Source of the DNA: Solenopsis invicta
Taxonomy: Eukaryota > Arthropoda > Insecta > Hymenoptera > Formicidae
Assembly: GCF_016802725.1 (NCBI RefSeq)
Contig: NC_052668.1
Coordinates: 24,298,501 to 24,362,500, forward strand
DNA length: 64,000 nt
Direction of reading: 5' to 3'
This document shows, piece after piece, positions 24,841 through 37,684 of this stretch (its first letter is position 1; each line of letters starts with the position of its first letter). The translations under genes and the position numbers were made by a program. The notes under the pieces are model-generated. The model was not told the DNA's origin. It saw nothing but the letters and a program-made list of their open reading frames with translations, and did not search any database.

Positions 24841-25317
24841 AATAGCACACGTATCGCGGCTATACATAATTCTATCTTGAATTCTAACGGGATTACAGAT
24901 TATTCGAAGCGAGGATATCATTATCTGGGTATCGGATGATAAGATAAGAATGCTATTTGTTTCGATGTTCGTAATCTGTTTTTTGCTTTCTAGTTATTAT
25001 TAATTTTTTGTAATCGCTCGTAATGCAATTGATAAGTTCGATATAATGCTCTGCGATATAATTTTCCGATTAACATTTCAAATTACTTGAAGCAATTCCA
25101 AGCGAATTATGTTTTTAATTATTTTTATAAAACATCTACCGCGATTAATGTAAATTATATCGCCACAGCTTGCATTAATAATATTAAAATGAGGGCAAAG
25201 TGCTTATTGACGTATTTGTTGATTAATTCAGGCGGCAAAGGGTTCTCGCAATTTAGTCGCTATCGAGCTTTATTTCGCTTCGAGGAAGCGGTGCCAGTCG
25301 GGTTCGCTCTTTATAGA

Positions 25318-25358
25318 CTCGTCCGCCGGATAATCGTAATAATTATCCGACGGACGAG
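25318..25358. other. Hairpin with 17-bp arms at the edge of a repeat cluster
   Basis: The arms CTCGTCCGCCGGATAAT and ATTATCCGACGGACGAG are complementary except at one position and are separated by the seven bases CGTAATA. The right arm runs straight into a GA tract and then the CGTCG pentamer array. Bacterial terminators look similar, but in this eukaryotic setting it is only a structural element. Confidence 0.75.
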
Positions 25359-25515
25359 AGAGAGAGAGAGATGCGTCGCGTCGCGTTGCGTCGCGTCGCG
25401 TCGCGTCGCGTCGCGTCGCGTCGCTTCGCTTCGCTTCGCGACGACTACCGCGACACGAGGAATTTCAGGCTTGCGGCAGTAACTCCACCACCACCACCAC
25501 CGTCACCACCACCGC
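25359..25515. repeat. Compound repeat: (GA)n, CGTCG pentamer array, CCA run
   Basis: A short GA run (25357-25370) leads into about twelve pentamer units based on GTCGC (25374-25440), the last few changed to TTCGC. About 50 bp later a (CCA)n run lies at 25488-25515. The pentamer array is a minisatellite. Arg/Val/Ala or Ser repeat frames across it are artefacts. Confidence 0.85.
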
Positions 25516-26289
25516 GGTGCAATTCCCGTGACATTAATTATTGAAATCGCCGTCGGCGTCCCATCCAACCATCTCTCCGACCCCCGTCTCCTCCCCGCCG
25601 CGCCGCTGCAATCGCCTCGGCCGCGATCTCGAACTTCTCTCGAGCGTTTCCTCTTCCACCGAGCTGCTCCGGCTTATCCTCCGCTAACCGACAGCCCCGC
25701 CGTTTTACCCCACTCCACTCAGCCTCGTTTTCTAGTTCGGAGGAAGTCCCTTGGGTTAACTTCGCCGAGGAGCAGCCTAGAGACTGCACCCGCTTAATAT
25801 TCAATCGCCCTGACTACGGTCTCTCGCCCTCGCGCTCGCTCGCTCTCGCGAGCGCCCGAGACGCTCGCGGACCAACCAACATGAATTGGAACGCCCGTGC
25901 CCGAGAGAGAGAGAAAGAGAAGATGGAAAGTGTCCAACAGATTTTATTTGTAATGAGATAGGATGTGTCGTAACTTTTATTACGGCGCATACTTTTTTTT
26001 ATTACGGCGCGTTTTCCATCTTCGTAATCGCGTCGGGCGTGCTCGCTCGAATGTAGAATGATAGAAGACCGGACGGTAAGAAGTTCCGATAGGATTCACA
26101 TTTCCCTTCTTGCGCAATCTTCACTTTTCACTTTTTTTTGGCCTCGCCGCGCAGCCCGGGCGTTCACGAGTGGCTTTAATTCATTACGTGACAAGCTAAT
26201 ATCATCCATCAACCGTGGCGACTTTGAAATATCGTTAGACGGTCTGACCCCACGCGAGGGGAGAATCTACCGCACAGTTTCGTGTTAGG

Positions 26290-26292
<3 letters not shown>

Positions 26293-26332
<40 letters not shown>
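26293..26332. repeat. (TC)n microsatellite
   Basis: About twenty uninterrupted TC units. Confidence 0.95.
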
Positions 26333-26334
<2 letters not shown>

Positions 26335-27046
26335 TAAACGGTATCTGCGATCTCGCGTAGTGCTCGTTATCGTTCCGTTTCAACTGGTCTTAACGTCGCG
26401 TTGTTTTCCTTTCCCGCTGCGATGGAAATTTTGCGGCGGCGGCAGAAAGAGACCGAGACCCGGCGTCGTCGTGTGTATGCGTTTTAAATCAATATTTTGG
26501 ATAGCTCACAGAGCGCGTCGCGATTCGAATTTCCGGGTGGAAAAACGTTGATTGGCCTACGGGGGAGGGGAAATACGGTGGAAAATATACGGCACGAGTG
26601 CCGCGCCGCGCGTATATTCTTTGTCGGACCGGATCTGCGACGGGAAATGGTATCGTTCGCGTTGTCGAAATCGCTGCTTGTCGAAATTAGATTTCGACGT
26701 AGTTCGCGATAGAATTCAAGATGAAACGAGCTTTGTGGATGGCGCGTCGCGTTTGAGACGGCAATTAAAGAGACAACTGAATGAAGAAGATGTGTCATGT
26801 TCTTGCGAAGTTGAATTATGGGTGTAACTGAAAATCATTAGTCTTCATTAAAATCTTATATACTATATACATATATTTTAACTTATATATATACGTATGC
26901 ATGTATCATCAATCTAATGATAATATATAGATATGATAGAGTTGAATTAATGTTCTTATCAGATCAAACTAACATGATCATTCACTACTACTTCTAACCT
27001 AATCTCAACATAATATATTATCTCTCTTGCCACATTAATTTTAATC

Positions 27047-27071
27047 ATATATATATATATATATATATATA
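27047..27071. repeat. (AT)n microsatellite
   Basis: About twelve AT units just upstream of the large element at 27139. Confidence 0.9.
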
Positions 27072-27138
27072 AAACCTAAAATTGTTTGAGATATTAAAAA
27101 TTTCATAAACGTAAATGAATTCTTAATTGTTGACTATA

Positions 27139-28090
27139 CACTGGGAGAAAAGAAATGATTGCAGTTATCATAACTATAACTTATAATCATTAGTGGTACC
27201 AACTATATAATTGCTTTAACAAAGCAAATTATAGTTATCATTATTATGTAAATAGCAAATGTTAAAAAATAGTTACATTCAGTATGATTGTGATTGCATT
27301 TAATACATGGAAATGATTATTTTATTTTCATCGTTTATATCTTTATATTTTACTTTATATTTCAGATTAATTTTGTTGTCGACGCTTACTGTCCTCCTCT
27401 TGCTTACATTAGCAATGAGTCGCCGGATGCTTATAAACAAAGCGAGACGCTTCATCTCGGTAGCATTCCTCTGTATCTCGAAATTGTATCTTATACTTAT
27501 CCATTTTCTCTCTGTGGGTATATTGCAGAAATAAATTTATTATTATGCTATTTTATTATGAATGCGGCGTAGTTGAATTCAAGTTAGAAGTTGAATAAAA
27601 TATTTTAATCAATAATAGTAATAATATATGTAGTTATTATTATTATTAATATTAATAAACATTTTTTTTACTATTAATGTAATAAAATAATTTTCAGTTA
27701 ATTTAAAATTACTTAAATAAACTTTAATTAACTATTTAATATTGTTGAGAGGAATTACAGTTTCATCATACAGGAATGCTTATGAGATGAAACGTTATAC
27801 GCTTTGTTTTATAAGCATCTCCGATGACTCGTTGGAAAGGGGGACCAGAAAAGGACAATAGGCATTGACAACGAAATCGGTCCTAAATGGGCAATTAAGT
27901 CCCAGCCCTGTTTCATTTATATTAATATTAATATTAGAAAATATAATTTATAGTATGTTATCATGGCTGGTAGCATTATAAACATAAAATTTTTATTACT
28001 AACGTTATAACAATAATAATAACTATAAAAATGAATTTTCATTCTTTGACTATGCAATTATAATCACAAATATCAAACACTTTTTCAGTG
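27139..28090 (-). mobile_element. Large TA-flanked TIR element, family D, with long internal inverted repeat
   Basis: TA flanks both borders. The left end is CACTGGGAGAAAAG and the right end reads ...CTTTTTCAGTG. The left 160 bp matches the reverse complement of the right end of 46950-47358. The right 130 bp matches the reverse complement of the left ends of 46950-47358 and 62030-62436. Between them is a second symmetry: 27365-27490 is complementary to about 27757-27885, with shared landmarks GAGTCGCCGG/GAGTCATCGG, GATGCTTATAAA, AAAGCG, TTCATCTC and AGCATTCCT. The element is therefore a near-complete foldback of about 950 bp. Short open frames inside it (27294-27572 and 27307-27534) show no transposase motif. 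The TA target suggests the Tc1/mariner superfamily (inference). Confidence 0.7.
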
Positions 28091-28498
28091 TATGATTAAA
28101 ATCGACAAACGGGTACGTGCATCCTGCATTCGACGTTTGACCTGTTTGCGATGTCTAGATTATTGCAATCTATAACTTCAGCCTCACGCAGCCTTTTTGT
28201 CGAGACTGCCACAATGAGGCGGGAAGATGAATAAACGTTACGGAATATAGGTCAGTCCGTCGAGACCACAATTATTATTTATGTAGCAGATTGCTGATTA
28301 AAGAAGGCATATTAAATGTCGCGACGATAAGCCGCGTTCTATACGACCAGAGAACATTGCGATATAATTTGATCATCCCCAAGCGGAACGTTACTCACAA
28401 ATTGATAAAATTTAAACGGATTTTCTCATCGGAGCGATATAACGTTTCGATGGGTTGTTCCGATCCGATATGTCAAATTACTTTTATACTGACGCGGA

Positions 28499-28519
28499 AC
28501 GACGACGACGACGACGACG
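28499..28519. repeat. (GAC)n microsatellite
   Basis: Seven GAC/CGA units giving a poly-Asp frame on the plus strand. The surrounding frame has no splice signals. Confidence 0.85.
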
Positions 28520-29421
28520 CAGTCAATGACACATTCACCGAACTTAATTGATGATTTGCATTTCTCATGAACTCTTTATAAAATTTAATTTAACTTCTTC
28601 AATTGGATTTAATTTATGTAATTGGATTGGACTTCAATTTATCTCTTAATTTATCAATCCTGAAAAGGAATAAATAAATTACATATATAGCATTTCATTT
28701 TGTTTTTACATATGCGATGTATTTTTTCTCTAAAGTTTATCGCGTTCAATTGCATTAATTTAAAAACACGCAGATGATTTATTTGTTATATGTATGTAAA
28801 GTACCTTTTTTTTTATTACGTAGAACAGTCAAGGAAGTTCCTGCTCATAGATCTCACGTGCCATGCGTCGCTTGCGTGTAATATTTTATTTGACATTTCG
28901 CTCGCGTGTTTTTAGACGATCTCGGTGACACGGAGACTCGGTCGGCGTGTCGCGCCGCGTCGAGCGATCGCAATCTAACCATGTGAAGGCTATTTAATAT
29001 TACACGTGGAAACTCTCTTTAACGGTATTACACACTGATAAGCGATAAGGAGATCGTTCAATTCTTGCAAATTAAAGCACGCCACGTCGCATCCGCGGTT
29101 ATTTCCCTTGCATCGCTCCGCGTAAGACCGATACTTTTATTCAAATTTCTCATCGGCCTGCGAGGCGCAAGCGTGCGATGATTACGCGCGTAGTGGCGTA
29201 AAATTGCGAGCGTCGCTAGAAGGTTTTACGGAGCGCGCCAATCTATTAGAATCTATTGGCGTAAGCGTGCCGATAAACTGCATCCTGCGGTTTGTTATTA
29301 AGTCTTAAAATGCGCGCGACGCATCGTGCATCTGTTCCGCTTTCAATGCGGGCGCAGCGACAGCGCTTTTCTACCCATCGCCGATTATTCCGCAGATATT
29401 CACGCATGTGCGTATCCGTCT

Positions 29422-29840
29422 GCGTCCAGAAAGAAATTATGTTTAAATTGATGCAATTGTTTTTTTAACTCGGTTTTTTTATGTCAAAGTGAAAATACCT
29501 TTGAGGAAAATAAAAATTAATTTGATTCGAAGAAATGACAGCCAAGTATTAGCTTTTCTTAAAGTAATTATCTGCTTAAATTAAACAAATGATTTTTTAA
29601 TTCAAGAAAGCGCTGACAGAAATGTAAGAAATAATTCAGTTGGTCTGATTTTTACAAGTATATTTCTTTTATTTGAAAAAAAAAAAAGATTTGCATTGCA
29701 AACTATTTCTTTAATTCTAATAAAAGAAACAGCCAAGAAATGTCTTTGAATCGGAGAACCTTTTCTTTAACCGTATAACAATACAAATTTCTTCGATTCA
29801 AACAAATTTGTTTTTAGTTGAAGAAACTTTTCTTTGGGTT
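29422..29840 (-). mobile_element. TIR element, family B, inverted copy
   Basis: The reverse complement aligns along its full length with 51511-51919. Shared blocks include AGAAAAGTTTCTTC, CAAATTTGTTTGAA, CAGTTAAAGAA-like sequence, TTGGCTGTTTCTTTTATTAG, GAAATAGTTTG and ATGCAAATCTTT. At the other end a CATCAATTTAAACATAA block is shared. It is AT-rich with no transposase. No clean TA duplication is visible at its borders, which look decayed. Another element (family F) starts about 100 bp to the right. Confidence 0.75.
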
Positions 29841-29941
29841 TTTAAGCGGAAAATATCGCGTTTATTTCCGCATTTCGTTTCCGCACGCATCTTCCGATTT
29901 TTTTTCTGAGACTTCAACAGCTCAAGCTCGTTTTCTTAGGC

Positions 29942-30122
29942 ACACGGAAAGAACGTTAACAATTTTGCTCAAGTATAATTATATTGAACCATTAAAAAAT
30001 TTACATTGGACGTTTAAGTTAGTTGCCAGAATGTCAAAATCTCTCGCAGCAGACTCATCATGCTGGAATGTCTCACGTAATTATTTTGATAGTTGATCAT
30101 AAAATTATTTTCTGATCCGTGT
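29942..30122 (-). mobile_element. MITE-like element, family F, copy 2
   Basis: The ends ACACGGA (left) and TCCGTGT (right) form a short terminal inverted repeat. The reverse complement of the body matches 17330-17485. It is about 180 bp and AT-rich, with no coding. Short elements of this size are non-autonomous and need a transposase from elsewhere. Confidence 0.7.
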
Positions 30123-31403
30123 CCAACTGAATTTCGGGACGCTGCAGTGAAATCGTTTCTTCCGCACAAGCCTCAACGAGCCAGCTTGCAAACGGGTTCG
30201 ACGGAACCATGGAAATCCATCGCACGGGCTGGGATTCAACGCATGCTTCGAGCGGTACTTTATCAAATGTCCTTGGCAATTAATCCGGCAAACCGGGTGT
30301 ACTTATAACTCGATTACGTAACCGTGCGCCGACGCGCGAACCGGCCAAAAGGTTGGCGACGTTCGCCGCCATTTATTTACCCTGTGCGAGGGATATTGTG
30401 TCGCGAGCCACACACACACGCACAAGCGGGTATTATAACTAGACGAATTAAATTTTCATTCATTCTGCGCGGATGCCAGAGGTCGGGCGTCGTTGGGCTC
30501 CTAATGAATTGCGAACACACGGTGCGTCACTTCGCGCGGAAGTTATATTTAACGCCGCTTGAACGCCGGCGGTTCGCTGGTTTTGCTTGCTCACGCCTGG
30601 AACGATGTGTATAATCTCATCGAAAATAACGACGCATCGGCGACGATAACGCAGATACGTGCGGTGGCGTTTATGTACGAGATACATCTGCTGAAATCTT
30701 GGAAGCTCGTCAATTACTGTTTTATTTATGGAAAATATGTCTGCCTGGCGGGATTATTTATCCCGTATAATCTTGCTACATTTCTTTTTGTGCAACGCCA
30801 GATCGTGGCTGCTGTTAATTCGAACGGTATGCTATTAGGGCTAGTTCCAGAGAGTTTCCTCACCCTCCTCTCGTATCTCTCCGCGCCCGTGATACGCTCC
30901 TCGAAAAATCGTCGGCACGTAATCATTAGCGCGAGAAATGCGGTACACGTGGAAATGGTTGGGCAACACCTCTCTCGGCCACACTGTTAGCGCTCGTCTT
31001 GCATAACCCGCATCCCATAATAACGTCCGCCGCGTCCCGACGATCCTCGTCGTGGTTCCCTTCGCGTTGCCTTCGCCGAGCAGCTTAATATCACAATTCC
31101 ATCATTAATTAGCGTCGCTGGCCGCTAACCGCGGATTATAAATACGACCGGAAGACGGCGTGGAAAATATCGCGTGTGCTATAAATAAACGCGCATCGAT
31201 GTTTACCGAGATCGCGAAAGCGGTGAAAAAGTCATCTACGTTTATTACCGTGCCGCGTCTAAAAAAAGATCATTGCGTTTGAATATATTTTGAACTCTCC
31301 GACTGCGGAGTAATAATGCGTATTTAGACGCGATAATTACAAGGTTACGTTCCGCGACAATCGCTATTTTTAATTCGTTTTCATTTCACTTATTTCATTT
31401 TAA

Positions 31404-31899
31404 GGATGTTTTAACCAAAAGTTATTGAAATTTAAAATCCGTAGGCTTCTCTAGATTATTCTTTTTTTTTCCTAATCAAAGACAAAAAATGTTATAACGA
31501 ATGCTCAACTTTTGATCTTGGAACTGGCTGCAAGGAAGAAAACAATGAAAAATTTGATTTGGTAATAATGGTTTTTTTAGTGAAAATTACTATATTTTGT
31601 TGCAGTTTTAATGAATAACTTTTAAACGAGTAAGTCGATCTAAATGAATTTTTGCACGAATATTTATTAGAGTTTTATTAGTATATGTAAAAATTTTGAT
31701 TTCATTGGTACTGCTACTTCCCCATCAAATTTGCGATTATGCATAAGAATCAAGAGATAAACGAAACATTAAATGACTTTTAAAATCAACAAGTGAATTG
31801 TGCTCGAATTTTACACAGATACTCAAACGCAATACTAGAATATTTTATGAAGTTTTTATATTACTCTCAATGTTTTGATATACGACCCTATATACATCC
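31404..31899. mobile_element. TTAA-flanked MITE-like element, family H
   Basis: TTAA occurs at both borders (31400-31403 and 31900-31903), with inverted ends GGATGTTTTA and TATATACATCC. The ends match the family C terminus (GGATGTAT) but the interior is different, so it is either a separate subfamily or highly diverged. About 500 bp, AT-rich, no coding potential. Confidence 0.6.
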
Positions 31900-32104
31900 T
31901 TAATTGCGGTCGCCGTCGACGATCGGTGGTAGGCAGTCCCCGGGAGATTGCCAGGCTTCGCGGAAAATTTCGTCACGTCGGCAATGATATCGAAACCGCA
32001 AAAACACGCCCGCGCGAGTTTATAAAGTTTAGTCTGAAGAATGCGAGACGGGTGATTCCCGAGTCTGTCTTTGATCGTCCGCGGGATCATAAAGCGCACC
32101 GCTC

Positions 32105-32135
32105 CGAGAGGCAGCCGGGTTACGGCTGCCTCTCG
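32105..32135. other. Perfect 13-bp hairpin
   Basis: CGAGAGGCAGCCG pairs perfectly with CGGCTGCCTCTCG across the five-base loop GGTTA. It is not followed by a T run and lies in non-coding DNA. No RNA family was recognised. Confidence 0.8.
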
Positions 32136-35100
32136 AAGGACCGCCAGATCGTTAAACGTCCACCTGCATCGACTAGATGCTGCACCTCGCGCATCCCCCC
32201 TTCCTCCCGCGGAATCCTTTTACGACAATGGCTGGATGCGCGCCGCCTGTCGGTCTTTTATCTCTGTCGCGACGAACGTCGGCTCTGGGCTCCCTCCGTG
32301 GAGGAGGTGTTAAGGCAGGCAGCGAGCTCATAAAATATTCATACGAGGGTTACGGCGTTTTAACGGTACACGCCGGCGGATTCGCGAGGCTCGGGCGGGT
32401 ATTAAATACCCGGGGAACGGAGAGTCGAATCGGAAAAAAAAAAATACTTTCCGCACGAAATGCAAAATGCCCGCGTGTTAAATATCCGCGAGCCTTTTAT
32501 CTCACAATTGCGTTCATCTTTATTCATCTTGGCGAGCGTGTCCTTCCGCGTGTCGCCGAGACATTTTAAAATGTATTATACATACCGACGTTGGGATAAA
32601 ATTAATTTCGAATTCAATATCAATGTTAATATTAATACGAATCTCTAATGAATACAAATTGGAAGGAGGCCTTAATCGACGTCTCCGTGAGCTTGCACGC
32701 GCGACAGGCAAATTATACAGAGCGCCGCTGCGACGCAAGGTCGTCTCGCGCAAAAAAGTGCAAGCTCCGTTGAATCAATGCTGCAGCGCGTACGCACGCA
32801 CGCCCGCCTACCCGCCCTCTCGCCCGCCTCGGTGTCTGCCTGTAGTATTGCGTAGCCGTTTTGCGCACCTTTGCTGTTCCGTCAGAAATCGATACCTGTT
32901 GAGTGCGACCACGCATTCGCGCATACGTTATACGTACGTATAGTATACCGCACCGACGTACGCGTATGTGCGTTCCATTCTGCAAGATTATGCCAGCTCA
33001 TGAATACATACGCGCCACAACTGTCGCCGGATGATTGATAAATCTATACTTCACTCCCGCTCGATATTATTCGCCGCACAACAAGTTGCCGACAGATACG
33101 CGCTTCCGCCTTCGGCAATGTGCGAGAGACTACCGATCTCTCGTAGCTGGCGAAAGGCAAGTCTGAAAGTCGGCGACATCGATCGGTTTGATTGCGACGT
33201 CGCGCCGGTGGTGGAGGCGGGGACGCGCCGCCGTATTTTTCGATTGACATTAATTATCGTTAATACGTATTATTAATTGCGAACTAATGTAATAATTGAT
33301 AATAATTAATTTGACCAGTTAATAATGAAATTTATCGCTGTCATTTTTAATGGCTTTACGAATCAAATCGATGCTCGTCGCGCGCGCCACTTAATAATTT
33401 CACAACTATTTTATAACGTCGTTCTGATTTATTTATGATCACATTTATTACAATGACCGCAACTGATCGTACAAATGGGCAGTAATTTCATTTCCAATGA
33501 TTATCCCGACTCTTTTGCTTTCTGAATTTTCCGTATCACGTTGTAAATCTCGGATAAAGGATCGGGTCCCTCGCGACCGCGACCGCGACGACGGGGGCTA
33601 GACGAGAATAAACCCAATGCGCGAATGCGGACGGACTAATCGGCTTAATTATTTATCCGCCCTCGGACTTAATGAGACGAGGTAAAAATCGAAGCTCCGC
33701 GTACTATCGGGCGAGTCGACATTTGCCTACTAGCGACTCGCGGAATTAGACGCGCACGCTGTGTGACTTAACAATGCGTAATTATCTTCAGGTTCTATTT
33801 TCAATCACTTGAATTATTTCAGCGGCGATTCATCGGCCAGACCGCGGCTCCAGTCGCGGTCTACCGCGCACCTACGTACAATTTACTGCGCCGTATTCTC
33901 GCGCCGTACATCTGATTTTCACGTCGCTATATCACCGGCCATTAATTTCCACTATTATCAGTATTATCGTTGATCGGGGTGTTCATAACGTTCTCAAGTT
34001 ACGGTAATTATCGTCGAGTGCTATTAATTACGACGCGAGATCGATGAGTATTGCGTTGGTTGTCCTCGATGGGACGATTTAATAAATTAGGACCGTCCGA
34101 AGGGGGAGGGGCGCGTCACTGTTACAAAGCGTGAGCAGCATAGTCTTCGGGCAAGAAACGCGGACGTTTAAAAAAATCGCTTTCGGAAAAAGCTGTATTT
34201 GCAATGCGACGTCGAGGTAACGTTTTTCCTCACGAACAACGCGGAGGCAACGCTGGCGTTTACTGGTATTATCCACGTGAGAGAGGCTATAGAATAGACC
34301 GAGGCGAGTCGGATCAATTTTTCTTCGTAGGTAGAAAGGTGATAAAAAATTAATTTTGATATTGAGTTTTACCACAAATACTGAATCTTTGATTTACATA
34401 ATAAAATTCAATAATACATAGGCATGAAATTTCTTTTTGCACAACGAAAAAATCAAAAGAGAAAATTATCCGATTTGCTTCAACATTGGATCACCAGATT
34501 AAATTAAATGACATCTAAAAGAAATAAAAGTAAATAAACTCTTTGAAAGAGTCTGTTAAGTCTTTTCGTTACAAACTCACAGAATTAGGATCGTGATTTT
34601 ACACGAGAGACAAAATTTTTCTACGATCTCTGTGCTTGTATCGTCGACTAACACTGAATCACACGCAATACGGAATTGTCGTCTATTGTTTTCGCGGAAG
34701 GAGCTCGCGGAAGTAACTGGCGTGACCCAACGGATCGTATGAAATAAAAAAAAAACTAATAATAACTGTCTCAAAATTTATAATGATCCGATTTGCCTCG
34801 GTCTACCCTATGCTAATATCTTTCTACATGCGTTTCCTCCAACATTGTTTGCCGATTTCACCCGTCGTCCCGTCCGCGTCACGGCGAAGTTCGAATAATA
34901 GCGAACCTGCGTTGTGGAGCGCACGTAACTCGATTCCCCGGCTTCGTTTCCCATCGTTCCGGTTCTTACACGACGTCCGCGTTAGGGCGGATAAGTTTTC
35001 GCTCGAAGGGCGATACACACGAAGGGGGGGGGGAGGAGAGGGAGGCGCGGATTGCATCGGACATTCCCCCCGGGGGGGGGATTGAACAACGCGGCGGGCC

Positions 35101-37387
35101 AAATTAAATATTGAATATCGATCGCGCCTTTCTCCGACTCTGCTTGGCGGTGCACGTTGCGCCGATCGCGCTGACCCACTTGCCCAATTATGCTACATGC
35201 GCTATGTCGCGGAAGTGCTAAATCATCGCGTAGTCGCGGCACTGTAATACTTCACAGATAATACGGTCGGACGTCGCTTAGCATATTGTTGTGTCATCCG
35301 GCCTGATCGTCGGCCGATTACGTCGCGTTATTATTTCAGGGGCCGCGAGTTATAATTTCCAGCGTAACTTTTCCGGGATAAGTAGCGCAGAAAGGAGAAA
35401 TGACGAAAGAAAAAAGAAAATGAAACACGCTCCACGCTTTCCGATCCACGCCCGCGAGGAGGGCGACGTATTAGGGAAATTTAAATACGAGATAAGTCGT
35501 GAGTTAGGATCGAATTATACGACTTCATTTCGCGCCCGAGAGAAAGAGCCGGCGTTTTACCAAGTTGGTGCACGGGAACTTCCGGTGCGGAAATTCTCGG
35601 ACTTGTTTAAAATGTAATTCACTTTACTCCGAGATACTTGCCCGCGCTTTATGTTTTCAAGCCGTAGAATGGCATTCATAATTCCAGTTACGGACACTAC
35701 TGGAGGAAAGAAGTAATACGACGAGATGAATATTTCACCTTATCGCATCCGCCGCACTCGGCGGCACGATAAACAACGATCGTTTCCGTATCCCAGCGAG
35801 TACTTGCGCGTAGCGGCACACGCCATTATCCGAATCGAAGGGTGGAAAGATATATTATGCCGCCTCTCTCCTTCTCTCCCTTTTTTCTCTCTTTCCTCCG
35901 TTACCGAAGAAGTAAATTGTCGGCGGCAGGTTGGCCCCGACGTCAAAAAGTTCAACGTCTCTGCGAGTACGGAGCGGAAAGGAGAGGAAGGGGAGGGAGA
36001 AACAGGGCTCAGCGGCATAGGGTGAGAAAGGGTGAGACGCGAGTCGGAACGAGAAGGGAGGAAGCAGCAGGGGTAGGCAAGACGCGCCGCGCGGCGGTTT
36101 ATTGTGAGCGAGCGGCGAACGGTAGGAAAAAAGATGGGGAGAAGAAGGTCCATTTTCCTAATAACGCCCCGGGTTCAAACCGTAGTAACCGGGAAGGTTA
36201 GGTAGGTTCTCCCGCCGCACTGTTCTATCCTCCCTGTTTCTATCTTCCTTTCTGCCCGTCTTCTCCTCTTCTGTCTCTATCTCTCTTCTCTGCCTCCTCT
36301 GCCTGGCTGGCCTTCTACACCGCGCTCGCCGCGTTTATAACGGGTTTCTTTCTCTTGTTTAAGACCGTCCTTTCGCCACCCCCGTGGCACGAACGGCGCC
36401 TTTGCTACCTACTCGGAGGGCTGTTCCGAGGTTGCTCTTCCAACGATAAATAACTAGACGAGGATGGATAAGAATCGCGGGGGAGGAGGGGTGGAGAAGG
36501 CGCACGAGACCGCCAGAAAATAAAGAACCGCGCGCATCTCGCGCGTTCATCTTTTCGTTAGCGGCCGGCGGCGAACACCGCCGCGCTTTGATTAATTAAT
36601 AACGCGGCGAGGAAGGATGAGTAGGAGTTCGTCACGCAATTACTCGTTAATTTTCCGTCAGTCGGGCTGGGTAAATCTTGCCCGTGTAATTGTGATTTTT
36701 CTGTTATGCCCGGCGAAGATGAGAGATTGAAGGAGAAATATTACAAAGCTGTTACGAGACTTCTGTTTCAACGGCAATGTCTTAATAAAGTATTTTTAAT
36801 TAACGCGTACGCTTGCTTTATATTTATTTTGAAAAAAAAATTGCGCCACTGTACATTAAATGAAGAGCATTAACGTCGGGGGCAGAGCGAGATATCGCGA
36901 CGAAATCTATCAGTTATATCGTCCAATCGAGCGAGCAGACGCGCGGAATTTTCTTTTTTTTTTTGTGAGCGTAAATCATTTTCTTTATAGAGATGACAGC
37001 GGGCGACCGTGAAATAACGTAATTCAATCTCGAATAGTTTATTCATGCGATATGATTGATCGATAATTAATTATCTGAAATTATCGAAGCCCCTCGATGC
37101 CAGATTCTCCCCCTTCCTCCTCCTCTCCTCTATACGTCTATACGTATATCAGGAGTAACGTGATACTCCAATGATCAATCGCGAAACTCATTTAGCGGGG
37201 TCGACGTATGACTTTCTCGATTATCTCCCGCCGGGGAGCGTATGACTGCCAATTAATCCGCCGAATATTGCTGACGCGGGCGTTGGAAAGACGGCAAACC
37301 ATTTAATGGTTAAAGTACGTGTGACGCGGGAGAAGGAAATGGCACGTGTACACGTGTGTGCTCGTACGCAGTCGCCGCGAGTGTACG

Positions 37388-37431
37388 TATGTATGTGTGT
37401 GTGTGTGTATGTGTGTGTGTGTCTGTGTGTG
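37388..37431. repeat. (GT)n microsatellite with AT and CT interruptions
   Basis: A GT-rich tract of about 44 bp in intronic DNA. Frames across it give Val-Cys repeats. Confidence 0.9.
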
Positions 37432-37632
37432 CATACGTGCGCGTTGGTCACTGCTAAAAGGCCGACGAGATGGAGTGTAGGAGGGTCGATAACACGCTCT
37501 TCCCCACCCTCTTTATCTTCGAACGCCCTTCGTTCTCTCCTACGCGACCAGGTCGGAGTTACTTAACGTGATTAAATCCACCCCTGCGATCCCGCCCTCC
37601 AGCTGTCCGCGTATCCATCCCTTTTCCTCTTC

Positions 37633-37636
<4 letters not shown>

Positions 37637-37680
<44 letters not shown>
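37637..37680. repeat. (CT)n microsatellite
   Basis: About twenty-two uninterrupted CT units. Confidence 0.95.

Positions 37681-37684
<4 letters not shown>

Larger units (their letters stand above)
18306..27138 (+). other. Intron, first part of about 42 kb
   Basis: GC-rich non-coding sequence with scattered AT-rich islands. It holds the (TA)n tract at 19.0 kb, a foldback element at 20.57-20.80 kb, a hairpin at 22.67 kb, a GC-rich block at 23.3-24.2 kb with an RFX-type palindrome, a purine-biased block at 24.54-24.84 kb, a structured repeat cluster at 25.3-25.5 kb and a (TC)n tract at 26.3 kb. The longest open frames (23265-23864 among them) are pyrimidine-tract translations rich in Ser, Leu and Phe, without splice context. 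No exon is supported. Confidence 0.5.

Noticed and set aside
27294..27572. 92-codon frame following a TTTCAG-like sequence
   Set aside because: It lies inside the family D foldback element and its best part is one arm of the internal inverted repeat. No transposase motif is seen.
33839..33862. 8-bp stem AGACCGCG/CGCGGTCT just after a TTTCAG
   Set aside because: Short GC stem with an eight-base loop, common by chance in CpG-rich DNA. The open frame after the AG has no donor that I could support.
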